Part shown: in pieces, positions 16,024 through 23,435 of the stretch
Layout of the letters: every line of letters begins with the position of its first letter
Position numbering within the stretch: the first letter of the stretch is position 1
Assembly (NCBI GenBank): GCA_030536615.1
Contig: JAUNPQ010000016.1
Span: 1-37,623, forward strand
Direction of reading: 5' to 3'
DNA length: 37,623 nt
From: Bacteroidales bacterium
GTDB lineage: Bacteria; Bacteroidota; Bacteroidia; Bacteroidales; Muribaculaceae
Program-made: the position numbers and the translations under genes
Notes under the pieces: model-generated
What the model saw: the letters and a program-made list of their open reading frames with translations, nothing else
What the model was told of the DNA's origin: nothing
Databases searched by the model: none

Positions 16024-17481
16024 ATGACAGATTCTTCACGGCCATGTCCGGACGCGGACAAGACGGCTGAAAACAAAAAACCGAACAGCAATCATGCTCC
16101 TGAGCAGCAGACTGCTGACCATTCTATATTCTATGCCGCCCGCCAGGCGCTAAGGCGCCATGCCACCGGCGGTAACATACTTATTTTCTGTACTGTTCTG
16201 GCTCTGGTCATAGCAAATATTCCCGCCATAAACGGGCACTATTTCCAGTTCTGGGATCAGGAAGTACGCCTACAGATCGGGTCATTCAACCTGTTCAGTC
16301 ACGAGGGACACCCCATGACAATGCTACAGTTCATAAACGATGCCCTGATGGCCGTGTTCTTTTTCTCGATAGGTCTTGAGATAAAGCGTGAGGTGCTTGT
16401 GGGTGAGCTTTCATCGTTCCGTCAGGCGCTTCTTCCCATCATGGGTGCCATAGGAGGTATGGCGATGCCCGTGCTCATCTTCCTTTTCCTGAGCAAAGGC
16501 ACCGATTACGCCGGGGGCGCGGCCATACCCATGGCAACAGACATAGCCTTCTCACTGGGCGTGCTTGCCATGCTGGGCAAACGTGTGCCGCTGTCATTAA
16601 AGATCTTCCTGACAACACTTGCTGTGGTTGATGACATAGGCGGAATCATTGTCATCGCCGCTTTCTACTCCACACACATTGAGCTCACATTGCTTGCCTA
16701 TGCCGCCGGTCTGCTGGCGTTGCTGCTTTTAGGTTCGGCATTGAAAATAAAGAGTCAGGCATTCTATCTTGGCATAGGGACTGCCATATGGTTCCTGTTT
16801 CTGAACTCCGGCATACATCCCACCATAGCCGGTGTGCTTGTTGCCTTCTGTGTACCTGCACGTCCGGTCTATTCGCCCAAGAAATACATCAAGAAAATGC
16901 GCAAGGCCATAAGCAATTTCCGCAGTCAGGATGACGAGATACTTACCAAGAAATCCATTCTCACATGCGAGCAGATGAACTGGCTCAAGCAGGTTGAATC
17001 AGCATCAGACAAAGTCATCTCTCCGCTTCAGGAACTGGAAGACACTCTCCATCCCATTGTCAACTATTTTATCCTGCCTCTGTTTGCTTTTGCCAATGCC
17101 GGGATATTCCTGCTTGACATGGATCCGATGAGTATTTTTGAAGGTGTCTCCCTGGCCATAATCCTAAGCCTTGTTCTGGGAAAATTCTTAGGCATACTTT
17201 CATTTTCGTGGCTTACGGTCAAGACCCGCATGGCCCCCATGCCGGCACATTCAAACTGGCATGAGATGTCATCAATCTCTATGCTTGGCGGCATTGGATT
17301 CACCGTGTCACTGTTCATAGCCACATTGTCATTCGGAAGCGACCCCGCTCAGGCTGACCTTCTGGCACATGCCAAACTCGGCATTGTTGTAGGCTCTCTG
17401 ATATCCGGCATAATCGGCTTCCTGTGGCTTCACATCACACTGCCCAAAGGCATTGCTCCCGATGCCGTAGATCCTGACTGA
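16024..17481 (+). CDS. nhaA: Na+/H+ antiporter NhaA
   Basis: A 485-residue inner-membrane sodium-proton antiporter, used for sodium and pH homeostasis. The hydrophilic N-terminus (1-33) is followed by about 11-12 membrane segments. Asp203-Asp204 in TTLAVVDDIGGIIV correspond to the ion-binding Asp163/Asp164 pair of E. coli NhaA, and Asp173 in ATDIAFSLGV to Asp133. The protein is longer than the E. coli form (388) mainly through the N-terminal tail and a charged cytoplasmic loop (about 280-345, with KKYIKKMRKAI). It is monocistronic, with a possible structured leader and a bidirectional terminator at 17503-17541. Confidence 0.96.
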   Translation: MTDSSRPCPDADKTAENKKPNSNHAPEQQTADHSIFYAARQALRRHATGGNILIFCTVLALVIANIPAINGHYFQFWDQEVRLQIGSFNLFSHEGHPMTMLQFINDALMAVFFFSIGLEIKREVLVGELSSFRQALLPIMGAIGGMAMPVLIFLFLSKGTDYAGGAAIPMATDIAFSLGVLAMLGKRVPLSLKIFLTTLAVVDDIGGIIVIAAFYSTHIELTLLAYAAGLLALLLLGSALKIKSQAFYLGIGTAIWFLFLNSGIHPTIAGVLVAFCVPARPVYSPKKYIKKMRKAISNFRSQDDEILTKKSILTCEQMNWLKQVESASDKVISPLQELEDTLHPIVNYFILPLFAFANAGIFLLDMDPMSIFEGVSLAIILSLVLGKFLGILSFSWLTVKTRMAPMPAHSNWHEMSSISMLGGIGFTVSLFIATLSFGSDPAQADLLAHAKLGIVVGSLISGIIGFLWLHITLPKGIAPDAVDPD

Positions 17482-17502
17482 TAACTCCAACATCCATACT
17501 AC

Positions 17503-17541
17503 AAAATGGGCTGTACCTCACAACTGGCACAGCCCATTTTT
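17503..17541. terminator. Bidirectional terminator between nhaA and the cobalamin operon
   Basis: A perfect 12-bp stem (17503-17514 with 17529-17540) carries A-runs on one arm and T-runs on the other. It lies 21 bp after the nhaA stop and 26 bp after the last gene of the convergent cobalamin operon. Confidence 0.85.
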
Positions 17542-17566
17542 ACACTTCTTTATCTATCCAACTAAG

Positions 17567-19006
17567 TTATCTTATCATGACTTTACGTGCCGATGATGTG
17601 GATTTCCAGATATAAATGCCTCTCTGCAATGCCGGCCACTGTCCATATTCAACTTTATGGGCAACAAGAACGCCGCCAAGCGTATACAGATCGCCATAGG
17701 GTTCAGTATCTTCGGCAGTCATATCAACTATGCCTGAATTGTCCCTGGCCTGCGGGAACACAAACAATGACGGGAACCAGTAGTTGCTTATCATGGGATA
17801 CTCTTTGATTACATTGCCCTTGTTGTCATAACGCACAGTCATATAAGTGGGATCGCTGAACTGATGGAACAGTGAGGCATAGAGTTCATCAGTCTTGGGA
17901 TGTATTCCCAATGAACACCCGTATAGATGCCAGTCACCGGCCGTGTAGTCAATGATTTTCTCAAGCTTGCGGCTGTCAATGTCATACTTGAATATCCTGT
18001 AGTTTGCGAACCAGCTGTTGTCACCTCCGCACCAGTAGAGAGTATTTGTCATCTCTGAGGCGCAGAATGGATCAGGAGTCCATGCATACCATGAATTTGC
18101 GGGAGGATACATGCCGTCACCTGAGATTTTTATGACCTCGCGCTCAAGAGTCACCGGATCAAGACGGATAAGATATGGCACTGCCGCACCTGTTCCCTGC
18201 ACATTCTTGGACGCCGCATACCACAGATTTCCGTCCTTTGATTTCACTATGGTTGAACCTATTCCGGAAGTGCGCCGCGGGCGTGTTCCTGTGTCCTGCT
18301 CAATCGCATCATCAACAATTTCCATGTCAAGGATCTGCTCCACGCGGTCTGTCTGCGGATCAACGACAAGCATGCCATATTGCTGATGGACAGCAAAGAC
18401 TTTTCCGGCCGCAAGCATCATTGTGCCTGTCTGCCCGTAATATAGCGAACTTGTGGGGTCTCCCGCCGGCTTGTCATTGTCACCGCCTGCATTAGGGTTT
18501 GCAGACCCCTCAACCTGCCCCTCTATCTCAAGGGTTTCAAGATTCAGAATCCACATTCCGTTGCTCGACGAGACATATCCTTTTTTGTCAGATACGCCCA
18601 CAAAAGCGCGGCCGTCACATTGTTTGCCGGATGGATCTATGAGCTGCAGCTGTTTTATCATTTTCATGGTTCTGGCATCAGCCACTGAGATGCGTCCGCC
18701 AATGATCTGAGCGCCGGGATCTTTTTCCTGCTTTGCGATCATATAGATGCGTCCGTTCCATATGGCGCCATACTGGTTGGTGCATCCCAGTTCCATGCCG
18801 GGATTCTCTTTCTGTATGACACGGTATTGCCAGTAGTCACCGGCCTGATCATCAGGCAAAAGATAGTTGACCGTTGAATTCTGATGTCCGTACCAGTCCT
18901 CGTTGATTATGATTATTCCGTCTGAATAATCATTTTCTCCGGCAGCCGCCATCCGCGGTAAAGCGGACAGGAGTGCCAGAAAAAACAATGTCATGCTCTT
19001 TTTCAT
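17567..19006 (-). CDS. Secreted beta-propeller protein with T9SS-like C-terminal signal (cobalamin operon)
   Basis: A 479-residue protein with a signal peptide (1-22). The body has repeated beta-propeller blades similar in layout to the BtuG-like protein of the same operon: an opening DGIIIINEDW near the start, and blades such as GRISVADARTMKMIKQLQLID and GYVSSSNGMWILNLETLEIE. This is the DUF5074/YncE-like type. The last 40 residues (from DLYTLGGVLVA to RGIYIWKSTSSARKVMIR) resemble a type A T9SS sorting signal. It has no lipobox, so it would be anchored or released by T9SS. It is the last gene of the riboswitch-controlled operon, 2 bp after the preceding gene. Role in cobalamin binding is inferred from context only. 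Confidence 0.75.
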   Translation of the reverse strand: MKKSMTLFFLALLSALPRMAAAGENDYSDGIIIINEDWYGHQNSTVNYLLPDDQAGDYWQYRVIQKENPGMELGCTNQYGAIWNGRIYMIAKQEKDPGAQIIGGRISVADARTMKMIKQLQLIDPSGKQCDGRAFVGVSDKKGYVSSSNGMWILNLETLEIEGQVEGSANPNAGGDNDKPAGDPTSSLYYGQTGTMMLAAGKVFAVHQQYGMLVVDPQTDRVEQILDMEIVDDAIEQDTGTRPRRTSGIGSTIVKSKDGNLWYAASKNVQGTGAAVPYLIRLDPVTLEREVIKISGDGMYPPANSWYAWTPDPFCASEMTNTLYWCGGDNSWFANYRIFKYDIDSRKLEKIIDYTAGDWHLYGCSLGIHPKTDELYASLFHQFSDPTYMTVRYDNKGNVIKEYPMISNYWFPSLFVFPQARDNSGIVDMTAEDTEPYGDLYTLGGVLVAHKVEYGQWPALQRGIYIWKSTSSARKVMIR

Positions 19007-19008
19007 AG

Positions 19009-19578
19009 TCAGATTGCTTTAGAATCTAATTTTCTCATACTTATCACCGGTTCTGCGGGTGCCGTAGCATCGGCGGCAGTGTACTCCAGAACAACGTCAT
19101 CACCGGTCGCAACAGTGGTTTCACAGGTAGCCTCCGCGTTGTTGACAAAGATTTTCCAGCATGTTGCATCAGAATTCACCTTCCAGTGGTCATAGTCCGA
19201 TGATCCTTTGGCTGCAGAATAGTCATCGGCAGTCACAGCAACACCGGCAATGAGTTCCAGAGCACCGCCCACGCTTATGGCCTCCGAGTTGTCACCGTTG
19301 GTGTCAAAGCCGAAAGCTACGAATGAATCCCCACCATCTTTCAGCGCATAGAAGCGCGGATCCTCAGCAAGAGCGGTGTTAATGATGTCACCAACAGTAG
19401 CCGTACCGTTAAATTTCACGGTGCTTGCAAGATTGTCAATGGCGACATCGTCACCCCAACGCACAGTCAGTGTTGTTGTCTGACTGCCTTCTCCAAGCAC
19501 ATTCCGCGCCGGCTCCGTTGCCGACATTGCTGAACCTGCCACAAACAAAGCAGTTGCAATAATGATTTTTTTCAACAT
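19009..19578 (-). CDS. Small secreted protein with DUF4430-like (transcobalamin beta-domain-like) pattern
   Basis: A 189-residue protein with a cleavable signal peptide (about 1-19). The mature part has the layout of DUF4430, the domain type that forms the beta-domain of animal transcobalamin and intrinsic factor: TVGDIINTALAEDPRFYAL, then FVAFGFDTNGDNSE, then WKIFVNNAEATCETTVATGDDVVLEYTA (the W-x-hydrophobic-x-N ... GD ... Y pattern). The match is by eye, not by profile. It has neither a lipobox nor a T9SS signal. It lies 11 bp after the preceding gene and 2 bp before the next, so it is clearly part of the operon. Confidence 0.68.
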   Translation of the reverse strand: MLKKIIIATALFVAGSAMSATEPARNVLGEGSQTTTLTVRWGDDVAIDNLASTVKFNGTATVGDIINTALAEDPRFYALKDGGDSFVAFGFDTNGDNSEAISVGGALELIAGVAVTADDYSAAKGSSDYDHWKVNSDATCWKIFVNNAEATCETTVATGDDVVLEYTAADATAPAEPVISMRKLDSKAI

Positions 19579-19589
19579 AATATTCCGGT

Positions 19590-21032
19590 TTATCTGATAT
19601 ATATTTTGTTTACTGTATTTCCTCGCCGTTCAAGGTATATGCCTGTCGACAGATTCTCCGCTGCGACTTTCACACCGGTCAGTGTAAAGTACTCGGCTGT
19701 ACCATCCGTATCAGCGGCAATGTCCTCAACCCCGGATGACGGATCGCGGTGTGTGAAGTTGAGCCGGTTGGAATCAAACTCAGGAGTTTCATTGTCTGAA
19801 GCGCTTACAATGAGCACTGCTCCGGGGTTAAGCCATCGGTTTGACGGTACCTGCACAAACTCGGCGTCAACCACACGGCGTATATATGTCTTGTAGGTTG
19901 TACCGGCTGCTTCTGCAGGCGCATATACTCCGCTTCGGGCCGCATCGCCACTGCCATATGTGTATGTCAGGCTTATTTCTCCATCGTTGTTTGTGACAGT
20001 GAGATGGCTGTCAGCCTTGGCCAGATTTTCAAGGACGGTTGTGAAACGGTCATCATATCCGCCGGTCCACCTGTAGCCGTACACAATATCGTCGGTGCTG
20101 TCACCGTTGGGCACACGGACAATGACCGTGGCCGTTTTCTCACCTTTGTCCTTGCCGCCCCAATATTGTATCTTATCCATATCCATGAGACTTACAGGAG
20201 CCCGGTATTCTTTCCACTGTTCATTGTAACCTTTTATGTCATAGCTTAGCTCCTCATTGAGGTCACCGCCAACTGACATTGTCTCGTCAGGAAGAATCGG
20301 GGTGGCTTTCCAGACCTGCACATACCCGTCAACCAGAAGGGTACTGCTCATGCCAAGTGCGGAATAGCTGACGTCCTCATAGTCGTTTGGGCCGTGCCAA
20401 TAGCTCCAATAGCCTTTGTACCAGTGCGCGTACCAGAGAAACGAGGGATTCTCCGCGAGTGTGGCGGCGTCCAGATCCCAGAAATCATAATCATAGGCCG
20501 GATAGCCGTAACGGATCGCATTCAGCGGATGTTCAATGATGCCTGTCTCTTTTGCCACTTCTATAGCGTCATAGCACATCGGTTCAGCCTCAGGGCCGGG
20601 GCAACCGTCCTGACCCATCGCTGTGGTAGGAGAGGTATAGCCGAATGACACGTCTGTTGATTCAGATGCACTTGCGTAATCGTAAATAAGATAGTCAAGT
20701 TCTTCCCTGTCATCACTAATGCCCAGGCCGTTCAACGTGGACCCCATGGTGCCGGTATATTGCACAAGAGCTGTCAGCACACTGCTCTGCGCGGCAACGG
20801 CACGCACAAGGTCCTCGCCGGTCTTTGTGCCGTTCCATCGATAACCCCACACATAACAATAATTCTTACCGGCTTTCTGAAAATCAATGATCAGTGCCGT
20901 ACGGTTTTCACCGGCGGGATCACCGGCCCAGTACTGTATCTTGTCCCAATCAACCCAGGGCACAACCTCATAGGCCTGATGGGCAAAACTTATTGCCGAC
21001 AAGGCAACGAATGTGAGTAAAATTTTTTTCAT
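19590..21032 (-). CDS. Secreted two-module protein of the cobalamin operon, T9SS-like C-terminus
   Basis: A 480-residue protein. I place the start at ATG 21032, giving a signal peptide MKKILLTFVALSAISFA; a longer frame to 21110 would bury it. Two related modules are visible: DKIQYWAGDPAGENRTALII ... WGYRWNGTKTGEDLVRAV near the N-terminus, and DKIQYWGGKDKGEKTATVIV ... YGYRWTGGYDDRFTTVLENL in the second half. Between them is a Tyr/Trp-rich region. The C-terminus (EYFTLTGVKVAAENLSTGIY, ending KIYIR) looks like a T9SS type A signal. It is preceded by a 46-bp gap and followed after 11 bp. I do not know a function; position in a B12-controlled operon suggests corrinoid capture. Confidence 0.78.
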   Translation of the reverse strand: MKKILLTFVALSAISFAHQAYEVVPWVDWDKIQYWAGDPAGENRTALIIDFQKAGKNYCYVWGYRWNGTKTGEDLVRAVAAQSSVLTALVQYTGTMGSTLNGLGISDDREELDYLIYDYASASESTDVSFGYTSPTTAMGQDGCPGPEAEPMCYDAIEVAKETGIIEHPLNAIRYGYPAYDYDFWDLDAATLAENPSFLWYAHWYKGYWSYWHGPNDYEDVSYSALGMSSTLLVDGYVQVWKATPILPDETMSVGGDLNEELSYDIKGYNEQWKEYRAPVSLMDMDKIQYWGGKDKGEKTATVIVRVPNGDSTDDIVYGYRWTGGYDDRFTTVLENLAKADSHLTVTNNDGEISLTYTYGSGDAARSGVYAPAEAAGTTYKTYIRRVVDAEFVQVPSNRWLNPGAVLIVSASDNETPEFDSNRLNFTHRDPSSGVEDIAADTDGTAEYFTLTGVKVAAENLSTGIYLERRGNTVNKIYIR

Positions 21033-21078
21033 ACTTTTATCTTTGATTGATATGGTTTTAGGCGTTGAATGATATAGT

Positions 21079-22281
21079 TTATTTTCCGAGAGGATCAGGT
21101 AGCGGGACACCCGGCAGGTCTATATGCAGGTCCTGAGCTTTTGACAACTCCGTGGATGTCTCTCCAAGCCATCCGCAATACTGGTTCAGACCGGTATAGA
21201 CGCGGATGAAATCAGCACCCGGCAGATGCACCGGGTTCCCGTCGCTGTCCACAGCGTGGCCTATGTCAAAGCTGTTGAGATCAGGATAATCATTGGGATG
21301 ATTGTCAACATATCCCCAATCAAAGGCATAGAGAACATAGTAACGTCCTGTCCCGCTAAGGTCTATGCCGTTGGGTGGAAGACATGTGCCGGTGAACGAA
21401 ATTGTATTGTCGGTGACCCAGGCAGGAAAATAATCCTGTGAATGGAAGATGTTTTTGGCAATATGCCCGCGCGTACCGTCAGTGTCCTCCCAGGCAATAT
21501 AGTTTATGTCATTGAGATAGCCGGTGTCATCCTCATCTATCACGCGGTCAGGATCAGGGCGGTGATAGATGATGCCGTAACGGTGCTTGCTCTTTGCATA
21601 TGCACTGCCGGCAAGTTCATACCATGGGTCATCAGGAATACCGTTGCAGTTTGCGTCATAGCTGACCATGACTATTCCCGGTTCGGCAGAGCCGCCTTTC
21701 GCATCGGGATTGGTCAGTTCGTAAAAAGCATTTCCCCAGATGCGGAAATCTTTTTCGCCGGGAACGTTGATGACGGTGTGGTCAAACCCGAATGTCACAT
21801 AACCGCCATAGCCTCCCAGTGAAATCATCACATCATTTGTGCCTGAGATGGATTCCTCGCATTTTTTCAGGATATCCGCATAGGTGTCTCCGGGCTCATA
21901 TTGCGGCATTGTGTTTATGAACTGTCCCGGGGCCGGACAATATTCATACACTCGCGTTATGTAAGGGCTGTATTCAACTTCCTCATGCAGCACATTCACC
22001 GTGAAGTCGAAATGGTAGGGTGTCTCGGGGTCTATTATGTCAAATGACATTTCATAGGTTCCTTCTTCCTGAGCTATAAAGATATAATTGTCAGCATCGG
22101 AAACCTCTTTGCCGTTGATTTTCCAACTGTAGCGCTGACCTGTCAGCGCCGACCTTAGAGGGAGCTTGGACATGCGCGGAATGTAGTACACTTCATCAAT
22201 GCCCAGATTGACCATCGGAATGTCATCGGTACATGATATAAGTGCACAAGGGCTTAATATAAACAGTAACGTTTTTTTCAT
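21079..22281 (-). CDS. Surface lipoprotein with PKD-like N-terminal domain (cobalamin operon)
   Basis: A 400-residue lipoprotein: lipobox LISC puts the lipidated Cys at 17, followed by TDD, an acidic surface-export pattern. Residues about 35-115 look like an immunoglobulin/PKD-type domain (YSWKINGKEVSDADNYIFIA). The main domain has the sequence SLGGYGGYVTFGFDHTVINV and AEPGIVMVSYDANCNGIPDD, a pattern I recall from uncharacterised Bacteroidota cell surface proteins. It may correspond to the accessory B12-binding lipoproteins reported in Bacteroides (BtuH class), but I cannot confirm this. Its start overlaps the stop of the BtuG-like gene by 4 bp, so translation is probably coupled. Confidence 0.8.
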   Translation of the reverse strand: MKKTLLFILSPCALISCTDDIPMVNLGIDEVYYIPRMSKLPLRSALTGQRYSWKINGKEVSDADNYIFIAQEEGTYEMSFDIIDPETPYHFDFTVNVLHEEVEYSPYITRVYEYCPAPGQFINTMPQYEPGDTYADILKKCEESISGTNDVMISLGGYGGYVTFGFDHTVINVPGEKDFRIWGNAFYELTNPDAKGGSAEPGIVMVSYDANCNGIPDDPWYELAGSAYAKSKHRYGIIYHRPDPDRVIDEDDTGYLNDINYIAWEDTDGTRGHIAKNIFHSQDYFPAWVTDNTISFTGTCLPPNGIDLSGTGRYYVLYAFDWGYVDNHPNDYPDLNSFDIGHAVDSDGNPVHLPGADFIRVYTGLNQYCGWLGETSTELSKAQDLHIDLPGVPLPDPLGK

Positions 22282-23435
22282 TGATAAAGGAATGTTATGT
22301 GTGCGGGAATATCACCGGTGCGCACACTCCATTTCTTATTACCATCGCGGCCAAAGCAATAAAGTGTTCCGGAAGACACATAGTTCTTGGCATCGGTCAC
22401 GAAGATATCACCGGTAATAGGGTGGATAGCAATACCGTATGGTATAGTGATGTCCTTGTCTGTGCCGTCAGTGATAAAATTGTCTGATACAATCTTCTTT
22501 GTCCGTATGTCTATTATGCCGTAAGAGATTGTGTTTGTGGCCGTGTAGTTGTTCCACTCTGTGGCATAATAATAGAGCGAATCACCATAGATGGCCATAT
22601 TTGTGCATGCAACGGGAATTGTGTCCGTGACAATCATTTTGTTGTAGCCCGGTTTCTTTGAAAGTACATAGAGCCTTGACGGGCGCGATTCATAGTCACC
22701 GCGCGATGTCACCCAGAGTTTCTTGTACCGGTCTTTTTTCAGCCGGTGCAGGTTTATACCCACCGGAATCTGCTCAACCTGCTTGAAGTCAATCATCTGT
22801 ATCACAGAAACAGTATTGTCGTAATTGGGTACACGGTAACCTCCTGAATTTGCCACATACATATAGTCATCAACAACCTCCATCTCCTCCGGCTGATAGC
22901 CTACGGAAACTTTACGCGTCACAGCAAGCGTGGCGGTGTCAATTTCAAAGACAGCACCTTTGGGGGCATTGGCATCAATAAGCACCGGCCCGACATAGGA
23001 GCTGACGTATGCTTTCCCGCGATGGAAACGCACATAGCGACAGTTGGGGATGTCTATCTGCCCGATACGGATGCCGGTATGGGCATCCATCACCTCAACT
23101 TTATGCGAGCAGTTCACAACCACATAAAGCTTTGAACCGTAAATTCCGATATCATTACCAACATCGCCAAGTTCCTTGATGACATTGGGGTTCTTCTCTG
23201 AATAGAAATTGCGTGAGAAAAGGCCTGTATAATAGTCATAGAAGTCAAGGGTGCATTTGTTGGAGCCCATGTTGCCCTCATTGACAAGATAGAAGCCGCG
23301 GAGCGGGCTTTGCGGGGACTCGTCACCAATAATCTCATACTCCGTAGGCACCACGAGTTCGTCCTCTCGACAACTCGTGGCAACCATCAGGAGTGGCAGA
23401 AAAAAATATATGAAAAACTGTTTTTTTACGTTCAT
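22278..23435 (-). CDS. btuG: BtuG-like surface cobalamin-binding beta-propeller lipoprotein
   Basis: A 385-residue lipoprotein with its Cys at residue 22 (MVATSC) followed by REDE, a surface-export signal. The rest is a YncE-like beta-propeller with blades such as NDIGIYGSKLYVVVNCSHKV, RVPNYDNTVSVIQM and PYGIAIHPITGDIFVTDAKN. BtuG proteins of Bacteroides cap the BtuB transporter and bind cobalamin very tightly. Position fits exactly: its start overlaps the btuB stop by 4 bp, in a riboswitch-controlled operon. The symbol rests on family pattern plus context; binding residues were not checked. Confidence 0.85.
   Translation of the reverse strand: MNVKKQFFIYFFLPLLMVATSCREDELVVPTEYEIIGDESPQSPLRGFYLVNEGNMGSNKCTLDFYDYYTGLFSRNFYSEKNPNVIKELGDVGNDIGIYGSKLYVVVNCSHKVEVMDAHTGIRIGQIDIPNCRYVRFHRGKAYVSSYVGPVLIDANAPKGAVFEIDTATLAVTRKVSVGYQPEEMEVVDDYMYVANSGGYRVPNYDNTVSVIQMIDFKQVEQIPVGINLHRLKKDRYKKLWVTSRGDYESRPSRLYVLSKKPGYNKMIVTDTIPVACTNMAIYGDSLYYYATEWNNYTATNTISYGIIDIRTKKIVSDNFITDGTDKDITIPYGIAIHPITGDIFVTDAKNYVSSGTLYCFGRDGNKKWSVRTGDIPAHITFLYQ

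Noticed and set aside
21033-21110. A 26-codon N-terminal extension of the two-module secreted protein
   Set aside because: It would place the clear signal peptide MKKILLTFVALSAISFA in the interior; the internal ATG at 21032 is the better start.
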